A stretch of 64,000 bases of DNA from Brotaphodocola sp003480315 (GTDB lineage Bacteria > Bacillota > Clostridia > Lachnospirales > Lachnospiraceae), in NCBI RefSeq assembly GCF_964246085.1, contig NZ_CAXTPD010000016.1, one strand, 5' to 3'. Positions 41,826 to 50,943 of the stretch are shown here, one piece after another. The translations under genes were made by a program, and so were the position numbers. The notes beneath the pieces are model-generated. The model had not been told where the DNA came from, ran no database searches, and worked only from the letters and a program-made list of their open reading frames with translations. The stretch's first letter is position 1. Every line of letters starts with the position of its first letter.

Positions 41826-43097
41826 GCTAGTCTGATATCAGACGGAACTGTTGAGCATTGGAATCTGATGCTGGACAAGAACGATTTTATGATTAAATCC
41901 ATCGCACTGGAAAGTGAAAAGAAAGCAAATCAAAGCAAATCCGCTTTTCTTTCCAGAATGTCTCACGATATGCGGACTCCGCTTAATGGTATTACAGGGT
42001 TACTGAAAATCAATGAGAATCATTTTGACGACATAGATCTGGTAAAAGAAAACCATAAGAAAATGCAGATAGCCGCGGACTATTTATTGTCTCTCATTAA
42101 TGAAGTGCTTCAGATGAGCAAGATTGAGGAAGGCAGTATCCCGCTGACACAGGAAGTCATAGATTTTGCCGAATTGACGAATGAAATCATAGTCATCATG
42201 GAGCAGCGGGCCAGGGACAGAGGAATTTAGATGCAATTCCGGTCAAATAAACAGGGGCCCCAGTATCCATTTCTTTATGGAAGTCCGGTACATTTGCGGC
42301 AGATATTTTTAAACATCTATGGCAACTGTATCAAGTATAACCGGCCTGGCGGAACGATCACTACCGTGTCTGGTTATACGGAAGCGGTCGATGGGATCAC
42401 GACCTATGAATGCACGATTACCGATACAGGGATCGGCATGGGGAAGGAATTCCTGGAACATATCTTCGAGCCTTTTTCTCAGGAAAAGGATGATGCAAGA
42501 AGCATGTATCAGGGCGTTGGGCTTGGAATGGCGATCGTCAAGGGCCTGATCGATAAAATGGGTGGAAGTATTGAGATCAAGAGCGAAGAAGGCGTAGGCT
42601 CAAGCTTTATCATACGGATCCCTTTCAAAATTGCCTCGGCGCCAATCTGTGTAAAGGAGCAAAAAACAGAAGCAACCATAGAAAACCTGAATTTACTGCT
42701 TGCAGAAGACAACGAATTGAACGCAGAGATAGCAGAAACGCTTTTGTCAGATGAAGGAGCAAAGATCACGGTCGTGAAAAATGGCCTGCAGGCAGTGAAA
42801 GCCTTTCAGGAAAACCCATGCAATTATTTTGATGCCATTCTTATGGACATCATGATGCCTGTGATGGACGGGCTGACTGCGGCAAAAACCATCCGGGCAG
42901 CAGCGCGCGCAGATGCGAAAACAATCCCAATTATTGCCATGACTGCGAATGCCTTCCAGGAAGATCAGGAACAGTGCTATAAAGCGGGAATGAATGCCCA
43001 TCTGGCTAAGCCGCTGAATATGGAAAAAGTGATAAGAACGATCTATGAGCAGTGCAGCTACAAGTTGAATGGGAGGCAGCAGAATAAAAAAACCTAA
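41826..43097 (+). pseudogene. Hybrid sensor histidine kinase, kinase-receiver part, with in-frame amber codon
   Basis: The frame is open from the island edge with ISDGTVEHWNLML, then the HisKA domain (KSAFLSRMSHDMRTPLNGIT, phospho-acceptor His in SHD), a HATPase domain (NIYGNCIKYNRPGG, DTGIGMG, GVGLGMAIVKGL) and a C-terminal receiver (LLLAEDNELNAEIA, Asp in ILMDIMMPVMDG, IAMTANAF, AKPLN). At 42228-42230 a TAG interrupts RDRGI-TAG-MQFRSNKQG. The flanking sense continues in the same frame, consistent with CAG-to-TAG. The upstream PAS part is at 29695-30549. Both the insertion and the nonsense codon should inactivate signalling. Confidence 0.8.
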
Positions 43098-43123
43098 CCT
43101 TTAGTTAATGGTTATCCCATAGG

Positions 43124-43158
43124 ATCCACCGTATAATAACAGTACGGTGGATTTTTTG
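43124..43158 (+). terminator. Terminator after the histidine kinase
   Basis: ATCCACCGTA (43124-43133) pairs with TACGGTGGAT (43143-43152), followed by TTTTTT. Confidence 0.85.
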
Positions 43159-43285
43159 TATGATAGGAAATTGCGTCCTATCATACAAAAACGCTCCGCG
43201 AGGATGCGCACTCGGCGCAAATGTAGATGGTTGCCGAAGCAACCGCGCCTCGGCGCGAGAATGTGCTAAGCACATTCTTTTTCAT
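43152..43285. repeat. Cluster of strong hairpins before the lipoprotein gene
   Basis: First hairpin: GTATGATAGGA and TCCTATCATAC around AATTGCG (43158-43186), extended by T/A runs. Then GGTTGC-CGAA-GCAACC (about 43229-43244), GC-rich repeats of CTCGGCGC, and last GAATGTGC-TAA-GCACATTC with TTTTT (about 43259-43282). The density of perfect stems in 130 bases suggests a REP/MITE-like repeat unit or a structured RNA leader. Confidence 0.5.
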
Positions 43286-43310
43286 TTCGCAAATAGAGGA
43301 GGAATGCAGG

Positions 43311-44249
43311 ATGAAAAAATGGAAAAGTAATTTATTTCCCGTAATCACACTGGCGGTGTGTCTTGGACTTGCTGCCTGCGGTGGAGGAAGAAAGCCACTT
43401 GAAATCACCGTAGTGAACCGTACTACATATCCTGTGGAAGACATCCGTATTAGAGAAACGGATGGGAAAGACTGGGGAGAGAACCGCCTGGAGACAACAC
43501 TGGCCCAAAGCGAAAGCATTAAGATCGATCTGGGAAAATATACGGTGGAAGAACTGGACAGAGGTTTTCAGGTTCAGTTTTACGGTGAGGATGAAAAGCC
43601 GGTAAATCCGAACTATGACCCTGATACCGCGACAATTTTGGAAAATGGCAGCTTTTTGATTTTTACACCGCCGGATATCAGCGTTCCTGTGTTTGTGGAC
43701 AGTGCCTATGATGCGGTAGTCTGTGACAAAAAAATTATGGAGCTCTATGCTCTGAACGATGATGGTCGTGGGGATCTGATCCCGAGTGAACGTATTCCTG
43801 TTTTGATGGGCGGAGCGCTTCCCTTTACCAATATGCAGAACCTTCGAACGGAAAACAATGAGGATGGAACGTACCGCTATGAGGATTTCACGCAAGATGG
43901 CCAGATCCTTATAGTAAATACGGCAGAGCCGACCCGGTTTATCCCGGAGGTGCAGGATCTGGAAGATTATCTGACAGCCTGCGCCCTGTCATTAAGTGAT
44001 ACGGATACCTGTGAACTGCTATCTGCAAAAGCAAATGAGAAATATACTGAGAACCTGACTTATCCGGTTTATATCGTAACGTACACCGCAGGTGAGAACG
44101 AGGATACCAGGAAATGGACAGTATTTGCCGCGGATACTGACAGTTATACCTATCTTTACGGTTTCTGTGAGTCTGTGGATACGGAAGAAGATATGGATGA
44201 GATTTACCAAACTATTTTTTCGCAGCTGTATCTGAGTGAGGGAGGTTGA
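43311..44249 (+). CDS. Putative lipoprotein of unknown function
   Basis: A 312-residue protein with a lipoprotein signal peptide (MKKWKSNLF, hydrophobic core, LGLAAC with Cys23, then GGG). The mature part begins ITVVNRTTYPVEDIRIRETD, a beta-rich domain seen in clostridial surface lipoproteins. The rest is acidic and unrecognised. GAGGAGG is 8-9 bases before the chosen ATG; an earlier in-frame start is inside the upstream hairpin. A small membrane protein follows after 4 bases. Confidence 0.7.
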   Translation: MKKWKSNLFPVITLAVCLGLAACGGGRKPLEITVVNRTTYPVEDIRIRETDGKDWGENRLETTLAQSESIKIDLGKYTVEELDRGFQVQFYGEDEKPVNPNYDPDTATILENGSFLIFTPPDISVPVFVDSAYDAVVCDKKIMELYALNDDGRGDLIPSERIPVLMGGALPFTNMQNLRTENNEDGTYRYEDFTQDGQILIVNTAEPTRFIPEVQDLEDYLTACALSLSDTDTCELLSAKANEKYTENLTYPVYIVTYTAGENEDTRKWTVFAADTDSYTYLYGFCESVDTEEDMDEIYQTIFSQLYLSEGG

Positions 44250-44253
44250 TGAT

Positions 44254-44439
44254 ATGCCCCTTTGGTTGGCAGTGATATGGATGATAGCAGCTATTGCTGG
44301 CTTCATAGCGTCACACAAATATCTTCAAAAGAGCAAGCAGGTGCGTATATTTTGCATCATTGCCTGTGTGTTTCTGGCATTGATCTGCGCGGTTTATATC
44401 GGATTGACTCTCCTGCTTGTGAATGCAGTGCAGGATTAA
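44254..44439 (+). CDS. Small two-helix membrane protein
   Basis: 61 residues with two membrane segments (LWLAVIWMIAAIAGFIA and IIACVFLALICAVYIGLTLL) joined by a basic loop SHKYLQKSKQVR. GGAGG lies 8 bases before ATG 44254. It is encoded 4 bases after the lipoprotein gene and probably works with it. Function unknown. Confidence 0.6.
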   Translation: MPLWLAVIWMIAAIAGFIASHKYLQKSKQVRIFCIIACVFLALICAVYIGLTLLLVNAVQD

Positions 44440-44907
44440 GTGTATTGTGACAGAGAACGCAATGGTAAGGATATGGAACGATCTGAGTACAAATGAGCAG
44501 GAAACAGTAATGTCAATGCCGCGTGGACTTCGGAAGCAAAAGAACAGTTCGAGTATATATATCGGCTGTTCTTTTTTTATTTTTATGCGTTAAAGCAGTG
44601 AGGTTTTTCTTGTGTACAGTAGGGTGCCATAGTATAATAAAATCAGTTTTTTTGTATACGTTTGACAAGGGAAAGTGCAGATACAAAGAATGTTTTCCTG
44701 TTTGTGGAGGACTATTGTAGTCATGTCTGCAAATGCTTTTTAGGATGATGTGAAGCGCAGCAAAAAGGCAGGAATGAATAAAGCGCACAGCCATCGACCG
44801 TCGGAATTCATCCGGCGGTCATTTTCTATTCTGAATGGTGTGACAGACTTGTCGAATGTCTTTCCTAGACTTTGCATGTGATCTGCTTTATTATACTTGC
44901 AAGAAAG
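44440..44907. other. Gene-free stretch with two terminator-like hairpins
   Basis: About 470 bases with no supported gene. AGAACAG (44541-44547) pairs with CTGTTCT (44576-44582), followed by a long T-run. GACCGTCGGA (44796-44805) pairs with TCCGGCGGTC (44811-44820), followed by ATTTTCT. A TTTGACA (around 44661) is present without a convincing -10. The second hairpin may end an unseen transcript. Confidence 0.5.
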
Positions 44908-44939
44908 TAACTTACGAGTTACTAACTTACGAGTATAAT
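44908..44939 (+). promoter_or_regulatory. Direct repeats over the promoter of the AAA ATPase relic
   Basis: TAACTTACGAGT occurs at 44908-44919 and 44923-44934, period 15, running into TATAAT (44934-44939). AGTAAC/GTTACT arms also make an inverted repeat. It is probably an operator controlling the ATPase gene. Confidence 0.55.
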
Positions 44940-44955
44940 TATTGGAGGTGAACGG

Positions 44956-45685
44956 ATGAGTCAGTTCTATTGCCGTGATAATGAACTTCGAAAGCTGAAT
45001 AAACGGTATGCAGGTGATAAATTTGAGTGCATCGTTATCTATGGAAGACGGCGTATTGGCAAAACAGCATTGATTAATGAGTTTTATAAGGATAAACCCA
45101 CCATTTTCTTCTCCGCATTGAATATGACGGGAAAAGAAAATCTGGAAGCGCTTTCAAAGTCAATCATGAGTTTTGAAAGGCAGGATAAGGAGTCTGCACC
45201 AGAATTCCGGTCTTATGATGCTGCTCTGGATGAGCTGACAGCACTTTCAAAGGAGAAGCGGATTGTATGAGTATCTGTATCTTGCGAAAGCGAAGCCATC
45301 CATTTCAGCAATGCTGCAGCACATCATCGACCACAAATGGGCAGATTCCAAAATGTATCTGATCCTTTGTGGTTCATCTATGAGCTTTATGGAGAGCCAG
45401 GTACTTGGCAAGGAAAGTCCGCTGTATGGTAGACATACTGGTCAGTTTAAGATTGAGCCACTGGATTATAAGGAAACAGCGGTGTTTCACCCGGACCTGT
45501 CTGCGGAAGATAATTCCCTGATTTATGGAATCACAGGAGGCATTCCACACTATATCAACAAGCTGGATGTAACTACAAACTATTGGAAAGAAAAATTTAC
45601 ACGTTTTGGGAAAGAAATCATATATTTGGAATTCGAATACCCGTGGCAGGAGGGAATGAACCGTCTGTTTGTTTATCAGAGCTAA
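44956..45685 (+). pseudogene. AAA ATPase (DUF234-type), broken by a Walker B deletion and C-terminal loss
   Basis: The first frame (44956-45270) has FYCRDNELRKLNKRYAGDKF and Walker A in IYGRRRIGKTALINEF, ending at RIV-stop. The second frame (from 45263) resumes EYLYLAKAKPSISAMLQHII, LILCGSSMSFMESQVLG and EPLDYKE, the normal continuation. The hhhhDE of Walker B (expected FVIDEYPYL) is missing, consistent with a deletion of about 11 bases. The C-terminal part is also shortened and ends oddly after NKLDV. These are STAND-like ATPases of unclear role. This copy cannot hydrolyse ATP. Confidence 0.75.
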
Positions 45686-45706
45686 AGGTGCCAGAAGATT
45701 CGCAGC

Positions 45707-45745
45707 AAGAAGCCGGATACTGAAGGATAGTGTCCGGCTTCTTTT
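45707..45745. terminator. Terminator between the ATPase relic and the LysR gene
   Basis: AAGAAGCCGGA (45707-45717) pairs with TCCGGCTTCTT (45733-45743), followed by TT. A second hairpin, CGAGGTG/CACCTCG, lies at about 45747-45771. They may serve both strands. Confidence 0.7.
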
Positions 45746-45802
45746 ACGAGGTGGGCCTGACGGCGCACCTCGCAGATGGATATAAATTTCTGAGAGAATG
45801 TT

Positions 45803-46726
45803 TTATTTCTCACGGCAATATTCCCGGATCATTTTCAGAAAATCTCTTGCATGCTGCGGCAGATACCGGTTTTTCCGATAGGCGGCGATGGTAGTTGTGA
45901 GGGCCGGTCTGTGGCCGACGGAGAAGCAGAGGGCGCGGTTTCCGGTGTACTGGTTTTCATAATGGAAATAGCTCTCCGGGGCGAAGGCAGCGCCGATGCC
46001 GTCCATGGCCAGATGGATCGACATGGAGGAGTTTCTCGTGTGGAGAGAGACCGGTGGATTGATGTTGTACTCTTGAAAGAGATCCAGGGAGATGCCACCG
46101 GTGTTCTGGTCCGGGTAGAGGAGAATGAAGTTTTCCTCTTTTAATAGGGAAAGATCCAGCCACGGGTAGCGGAAGCCGGGGCGGGTAATGGCTTTTGCGG
46201 CGAGAGGATGGTTTTCATGCAGGACCAGAACGATCTCCTCAGAGCGCAGGATCTGGTAGTCCATGGTCTCGGGAAATTCATGGATATTGTAAAGGGTCAG
46301 GTCGATGGATGAGGTCTCCAGACTGTTCTCCGCAATGAAATTTACTGCTTCCATGATATTTAAGGTCACATAGGGGTATCGTTTATGAAACGGTGCCAAC
46401 ATCGGTTCGATCAGCGTGCTACCCATCATGATCGGCACGGCGATGTTTAAGCGGCCGCGCTGGCGGTGAGCGATATCGTCGTATTCCTGCATCCACTCAT
46501 CGCCGCAGGCAACGATCTGTTCGGCGTAGTGGAGGTAGCGTTCACCCATGTAAGTCGGGTAGTAGCGGTTTTCGTGGCGGCTGAACAGCGGAGCGCCGAG
46601 ACGTTCTTCCAGGTTCTTTAAGTACTTGCTCAGGGACGGCTGGGAGATATAAAGGGATTCGGCGGCTTTGCCGATGCTCTGGTGGCGGGCGATCGCCAGG
46701 ATATAGCGGGCTTCTTTTAATTCCAT
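45803..46726 (-). CDS. LysR-family transcriptional regulator
   Basis: A 307-residue regulator. The N-terminal winged helix (1-60) reads RYILAIARHQSIGKAAESLY and ISQPSLSKYLKNLEERLG, with a periplasmic-binding-like effector domain at about 90-300. It is transcribed away from the ABC importer/deaminase operon across a 175-base gap, the classical arrangement for an activator of that operon, with the transported compound or its product as likely ligand. The downstream hairpins terminate it. Confidence 0.9.
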   Translation of the reverse strand: MELKEARYILAIARHQSIGKAAESLYISQPSLSKYLKNLEERLGAPLFSRHENRYYPTYMGERYLHYAEQIVACGDEWMQEYDDIAHRQRGRLNIAVPIMMGSTLIEPMLAPFHKRYPYVTLNIMEAVNFIAENSLETSSIDLTLYNIHEFPETMDYQILRSEEIVLVLHENHPLAAKAITRPGFRYPWLDLSLLKEENFILLYPDQNTGGISLDLFQEYNINPPVSLHTRNSSMSIHLAMDGIGAAFAPESYFHYENQYTGNRALCFSVGHRPALTTTIAAYRKNRYLPQHARDFLKMIREYCREK

Positions 46727-46777
46727 ACAGGGGCCTCCTCATAGCTTTACTGCATAAAAATTATAGATAATATGTAT

Positions 46778-46806
46778 TTGACGTATAGTATATCACTTTT
46801 TATAAT
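46778..46806 (+). promoter_or_regulatory. Promoter of the ABC importer/deaminase operon
   Basis: TTGACG (46778-46783) and TATAAT (46801-46806) are spaced by 17 bases. Imperfect dyads of the T-N11-A type (ATAGATAATATGTAT, ACGTATAGTATAT) overlap the -35 and are candidate LysR sites. Confidence 0.7.
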
Positions 46807-46901
46807 GAATGTAAAATATAAGTGCAATTGATGAAAAAACAAATATTTATAAGAAACACTAATTAAAACTCATCACGCACAGTTAAGAAAGGGGCAAACC
46901 A

Positions 46902-47735
46902 ATGAAAAAGAGCAGTGCATGGTGCATGTTGGTTCCGGGACTGGTGATCTTATTTCTGTTCCTGATGATCCCGCTGCTTCGCGTTCTGGTTCCAAGCGTG
47001 TTTACGGGGGATTACCCGTTCAGCGCGTACGTGGACTTTTTTAAGGACGAGTATTACAGAAAGATCTTTTTGAGAACCGTGAAGATCGCGGTCATCACCA
47101 CCTTTGTCTGTATGGTGGGCGGTATCCCGACGGCGTATTTCATCAGCCGCTGTGATAAGAAATGGAGAGGACTGCTTCTCTCTGCGTCGATCTTCCCGAT
47201 GATGACAAACTCTGTTATCCGAAGCTTTGCATGGATCAATATTCTCGGCAGCAACGGGATCATCAACAAGGCCATGATCGCTATGGGACTGATCGAGAAG
47301 CCGATGAAGCTTTTATACACTGACTTTTCTATCATCATTGGTTCTGTCTACCTGTTCCTTCCGTTAATGATCGTAACGGTTGCCGGTGTTATGGAAAATA
47401 TTGATGATGATATGATGGAGGCGGCACAGAGCCTCGGAGCCTCAAGAACGGAAGCGTTCATGAAAGTCATCTTCCCGATGAGCCTTCCGGGAATCATCGT
47501 CGGCGGTATTCTGGTATTTACCGGAACCCTGACCGCGTACACGACGCCGCAGTTATTAGGAGGCAACAGCAACATGGTCATGGCGACCCTGATCTACCAG
47601 AGAGCGATGTCCGTCAGTGACTGGACCGGCGCGTCCGTGATCGCCCTCATCATGATCGTTGTAACCCTGGTTGTGATCAAAGGATTTAACGCTCTGGCCG
47701 CACGGCTGGACCGCAGAGGTGAAGATTATGCGTAA
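46902..47735 (+). CDS. ABC importer permease, PotB-like
   Basis: A 277-residue membrane protein with six helices and the binding-protein-dependent permease EAA loop AAQSLGASRTEAFMKVIFPM (near 190). It opens LVPGLVILFLFLMIPLLRVL. With its neighbours it forms a complete importer of the spermidine/putrescine (POPT) family. GAAAGGGG precedes the ATG. The next permease gene overlaps its end by 8 bases. Confidence 0.9.
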   Translation: MKKSSAWCMLVPGLVILFLFLMIPLLRVLVPSVFTGDYPFSAYVDFFKDEYYRKIFLRTVKIAVITTFVCMVGGIPTAYFISRCDKKWRGLLLSASIFPMMTNSVIRSFAWINILGSNGIINKAMIAMGLIEKPMKLLYTDFSIIIGSVYLFLPLMIVTVAGVMENIDDDMMEAAQSLGASRTEAFMKVIFPMSLPGIIVGGILVFTGTLTAYTTPQLLGGNSNMVMATLIYQRAMSVSDWTGASVIALIMIVVTLVVIKGFNALAARLDRRGEDYA

Positions 47736-48510
47736 AAATAAAATGTTGACCATATGGGCAGCGATCGTATTTGCATTTTTGATGATCCCGTTACTGATCA
47801 TCACCGTAACGGCATTCGGCGGCGGAAGCGCCATCACATTCCCGATCGAGTCCTTCTCGACGAAATGGTTCGCGAACGTGTTCGCGTTAAAGTCTTTCCG
47901 CAGATCATTCCTGACCAGCCTTGAGGTCGCGCTCCTCGCGACATGCATCTCTCTTCTGGTCGGAATCCCGGCGGCTTACGCGCTGGCGAGAGCCGGTTTA
48001 AAAGGAAAGCAGTTATTAAAGTCCATCTTCCTTTCCCCGACCATCGTTCCGGGAATTGTAATCGGCTTTATTATGTACCAGTGCCTGATCCTGACACTCA
48101 GAATCCCGGTGTTCGCGGGACTTCTCGCAGGCCATTTTATGGTGACACTTCCGTATGTGATCCGCGTAGTCGGTTCTTCGATGGAGCAGTTCGACTTTTC
48201 AATCGAGGAGGCGGCGTGGAGCCTCGGATGCCCGAAGGGAGCGGCGTTCTTCAAGGTCGTTCTTCCAAATGTGACCTCCGGAATTTCCTCAGCATTCATG
48301 CTGGCGTTCATCAATTCCTTCAACAACATTCCGGTGTCCATGTTCTTATCCGGACCGGGAGTTTCCACATTCCCGTCAACACTGATGAACTATATTGAAT
48401 ACAACTATGATCCGACCGTATCGGCGGTTTCCGTACTTTTAATGGCAGCTACCGTAGTCATCATGGTAATCGTAGACCGCACACTGGGTATCGCAGCCCT
48501 GGCGAAATAA
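47728..48510 (+). CDS. ABC importer permease, PotC-like
   Basis: A 260-residue six-helix permease with the EAA loop EAAWSLGCPKGAAFFKVVLP (near 168) and SFNNIPVSMFLSGPGVSTFP, a block typical of PotC/PhnV-like permeases. I chose ATG 47728, with GAGGTG 6 bases upstream. A GTG at 47719 is a weaker alternative. It overlaps the potB-like gene by 8 bases. Partner of the preceding permease. Confidence 0.9.
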   Translation: MRKNKMLTIWAAIVFAFLMIPLLIITVTAFGGGSAITFPIESFSTKWFANVFALKSFRRSFLTSLEVALLATCISLLVGIPAAYALARAGLKGKQLLKSIFLSPTIVPGIVIGFIMYQCLILTLRIPVFAGLLAGHFMVTLPYVIRVVGSSMEQFDFSIEEAAWSLGCPKGAAFFKVVLPNVTSGISSAFMLAFINSFNNIPVSMFLSGPGVSTFPSTLMNYIEYNYDPTVSAVSVLLMAATVVIMVIVDRTLGIAALAK

Positions 48511-48517
48511 GGAGAAT

Positions 48518-49564
48518 ATGACCATGGCTTTTATGAGTTTAAATGGAATCGACGTAAGTTACGATAAAAAGAAACAGATCTTAAAGGGGCTGAATCTGGA
48601 AGTCGAGGAGGGCGAGCTTGTATCCCTCTTAGGTCCCAGCGGCTGCGGCAAGTCCACGACACTCCGCGTCGTTGCAGGCTTTATCGACCCGCAGGGTGGA
48701 ACCTTCACATTAGACGGAGAGGACATGACAAAGGTCCCGGTCCACAAGCGCCAGTTCGGCCTGGTATTCCAGAGCTACGCCCTGTTCCCGCACTTAAGTG
48801 TTTATGACAATGTAGCGTTCGGGCTCAGAACAAGAAAGATGGACAAGGACCTGATCGACAAGAAGGTCAGGGAGATCCTTGAGGTCTGCGGCCTGACAGA
48901 GCTTGCCGACCGTTTCCCGAAGCAGATGTCCGGCGGACAGCGCCAGCGAGTTGCCCTCGCGAGAGCACTTGTCATCGAGCCAAAGCTACTGCTCTTAGAT
49001 GAGCCGTTATCCAATCTTGATGCGAAATTAAGACTTTCCATGCGTGTGGAGATCAAGAGACTTCAGAAGCGCCTTGGAATCACCACATTATTTGTTACAC
49101 ATGATCAGGAGGAATGCTTCTCCATCTCCGACAAGGTGGCTGTTATGAACGGCGGTGTCATCGAGCAGTTTGACACACCGGAGAACATCTATAAGAGACC
49201 GGCGACAGAGTTCGTCGCGAGATTCATCGGTTTCGAGAACTTCCTTGAGCTTGCGAAAAAGCAGGACGGCGTTTATACAGCACCGGATGGAAGCGAGTTC
49301 TTAACTTCCATGGATCTCGATTGCGAGAAATTCGCGGGAACGATCCGCCCGGACGATATCTGTCTGGCAGATGATGTTCAGACGGAGAATGTCTTAAGCG
49401 GTAAGATCGGTGTCCGCACATTCCTCGGGAAGAGCTACCAGTACGAGGTTGAGACTTCCGCCGGTGTCCTGAAGGTAAATATGGAAACTGACCATGTTTA
49501 TAAAGAGGGCGAGGAGATCCGGCTGTATCTGCCGAAGGATAAGCTGATTCTCGTGAGAAGATAG
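48518..49564 (+). CDS. ABC importer ATPase, PotA-like
   Basis: A 348-residue ATPase with Walker A GPSGCGKST near 40, Q-loop FQSYALFPHLSVYDNV, signature MSGGQRQRVALARAL, Walker B LLLLDEPLSNLD and H-loop FVTHDQEE. A C-terminal TOBE-type domain follows (about 245-348). It drives uptake through the two permeases. AAGGAG precedes the ATG. The gene begins 7 bases after the permease stop. Confidence 0.93.
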   Translation: MTMAFMSLNGIDVSYDKKKQILKGLNLEVEEGELVSLLGPSGCGKSTTLRVVAGFIDPQGGTFTLDGEDMTKVPVHKRQFGLVFQSYALFPHLSVYDNVAFGLRTRKMDKDLIDKKVREILEVCGLTELADRFPKQMSGGQRQRVALARALVIEPKLLLLDEPLSNLDAKLRLSMRVEIKRLQKRLGITTLFVTHDQEECFSISDKVAVMNGGVIEQFDTPENIYKRPATEFVARFIGFENFLELAKKQDGVYTAPDGSEFLTSMDLDCEKFAGTIRPDDICLADDVQTENVLSGKIGVRTFLGKSYQYEVETSAGVLKVNMETDHVYKEGEEIRLYLPKDKLILVRR

Positions 49565-49814
49565 GAGACAGAGATCTTAGGGCACAGGTCATGCGCCGAA
49601 GGGAGAACCGGAAAGATCGAATCGTTCTCCGGACGGAAAACAATGAAGGGAACCATCGCAGGATGTGGGGGATATGAACGGATAGTTCCGAAACAGACCC
49701 ATATTCATGCGGGAAAATATGCAACTGCCCATTTGTACAGCTTGTGCGGAAAGCACAGACCTGCCGGACAGTTACAAAACATTATCTCAAAAAGAGAGAA
49801 AGAGGAGAAAAACC
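49565..49814. other. 250-base gap inside the ABC operon
   Basis: It contains an inverted repeat, GGAGAAC (about 49600-49606) with GTTCTCC (about 49622-49628), and GC-rich sequence before the binding-protein gene. An open frame crossing it has no start signal. Such gaps before a binding-protein gene often hold a processing or attenuation site that raises its expression over the permeases. Confidence 0.4.
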
Positions 49815-50927
49815 ATGAAAAAAACAGCAGCAGTTGTACTTTGCGCAGCAATGATGCTTACCGCTTGCGGCGGCGCATCCACAACAGAGACCACAGCAGC
49901 AGGAAGCCAGGCAGCAGGCTCTGAGGCAGCTTCTTCCGCAGAAGAGACAAAGGCAGCTTCTGGAGACGCACAGAAGCTCGTATTATCCACATACGGCCTC
50001 AGCGAAGATATCTCCGAAGAAGAGGTTTACACACCGTTTGAGAACGAGTTCAGCTGTGAGATCGTTACTGAGACAGGCGGCACAAACGACCGTTATACAA
50101 AGTTAGCGGCAGACCCGAACTCCACCATCGATGTGATCGAGCTCTCCCAGGCTATGACAGCGAAGGGCACTGACGAGGGACTTTTCGATACGATCGACTT
50201 AAGCAAGATCCCGAATGCTGAGAAGCTGATCCCGGCTGCAAAGGAGATTGCAGAGGCAGGACAGGGTGTTCCGTACACCATCAACAGCATCGGTATCATC
50301 TACAACCCGGAGCTTACAGGATTTGAACTCACAAGCTTTGATGACCTTTGGGACGAGCGCCTTGCAGGCATGGTTTCCATCCCGGAGATCACAACAACAT
50401 TCGGACCGGCTATGGTTTACGTTGCAAGCGACCACGCAGGCGTTGACGTAACAACAGACAACGGCGAGGCTGCTTTCAAGGCACTTGCTGACTTAAAGCC
50501 GAACCTTGTTAAGACTTACACAAAGTCTTCCGACCTGATCAACATGTTCACATCCGGTGAGGTTGCAGCAGCAGTTGTTGGTGACTTCGGCGTTCCGACG
50601 ATCGTAGCCGCTAACCCGACACTTGTTTACGTTACACCGGACGGAGCTTACGCTAACTTCAACACCATCAACGTAACAAAGAACTGTGCGAACAAGGAGC
50701 TTGCTTACGAGTACATCAACTACCGTATCAGCGAGGAGCTTCAGACAAAGACAGGTAAGGCATTAAACGAGGCACCGACAAACAAGGACGTTACATTCAC
50801 TGAGGAAGAGTCCAAGGATATGACCTACGGCGACAAGGCTGCAAAAGTTAAGGTTGTTGACTATGCTTTTGTAAACCCGATCTTAAATAACTGGATCGAC
50901 CAGTGGAACAGAACGATCAACAACTAA
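49815..50927 (+). CDS. ABC importer solute-binding lipoprotein, PotD-like
   Basis: A 370-residue lipoprotein. The signal peptide MKKTAAVVLCAAMMLTAC places the lipidated Cys at 18, followed by a threonine/alanine/serine-rich linker (about 20-50). The binding domain shows LVLSTYGLSEDISEEEVYTP, PYTINSIGIIYNPELTGFEL and AYEYINYRISEELQTKTGKA, typical of PotD/PotF-like proteins. AGAGGAG precedes the ATG; the frame is open further upstream without signals. Codon use is strongly biased to AAC, GAC, ATC and AAG, suggesting high expression. The ligand could be a polyamine, or a purine-type base given the two deaminases downstream. Confidence 0.9.
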   Translation: MKKTAAVVLCAAMMLTACGGASTTETTAAGSQAAGSEAASSAEETKAASGDAQKLVLSTYGLSEDISEEEVYTPFENEFSCEIVTETGGTNDRYTKLAADPNSTIDVIELSQAMTAKGTDEGLFDTIDLSKIPNAEKLIPAAKEIAEAGQGVPYTINSIGIIYNPELTGFELTSFDDLWDERLAGMVSIPEITTTFGPAMVYVASDHAGVDVTTDNGEAAFKALADLKPNLVKTYTKSSDLINMFTSGEVAAAVVGDFGVPTIVAANPTLVYVTPDGAYANFNTINVTKNCANKELAYEYINYRISEELQTKTGKALNEAPTNKDVTFTEEESKDMTYGDKAAKVKVVDYAFVNPILNNWIDQWNRTINN

Positions 50928-50943
50928 TAACGAGGAATTTTAT

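Noticed and set aside
42228..42230. Genome-wide amber recoding as the explanation for the TAG codons
   Set aside because: Only two cases, both in interrupted or mobile genes, whereas core genes here lack internal TAG. Simple decay is the better explanation.
44508..44580. WXG100-like words (VNAAWTSEAKEQF) in the gap after the small membrane protein
   Set aside because: The frame has a TGA just upstream and no start, and the match is too short to support a relic.
46807..46901. Purine riboswitch in the importer operon leader
   Set aside because: The 95-base leader is AT-rich without the conserved purine-aptamer loops.
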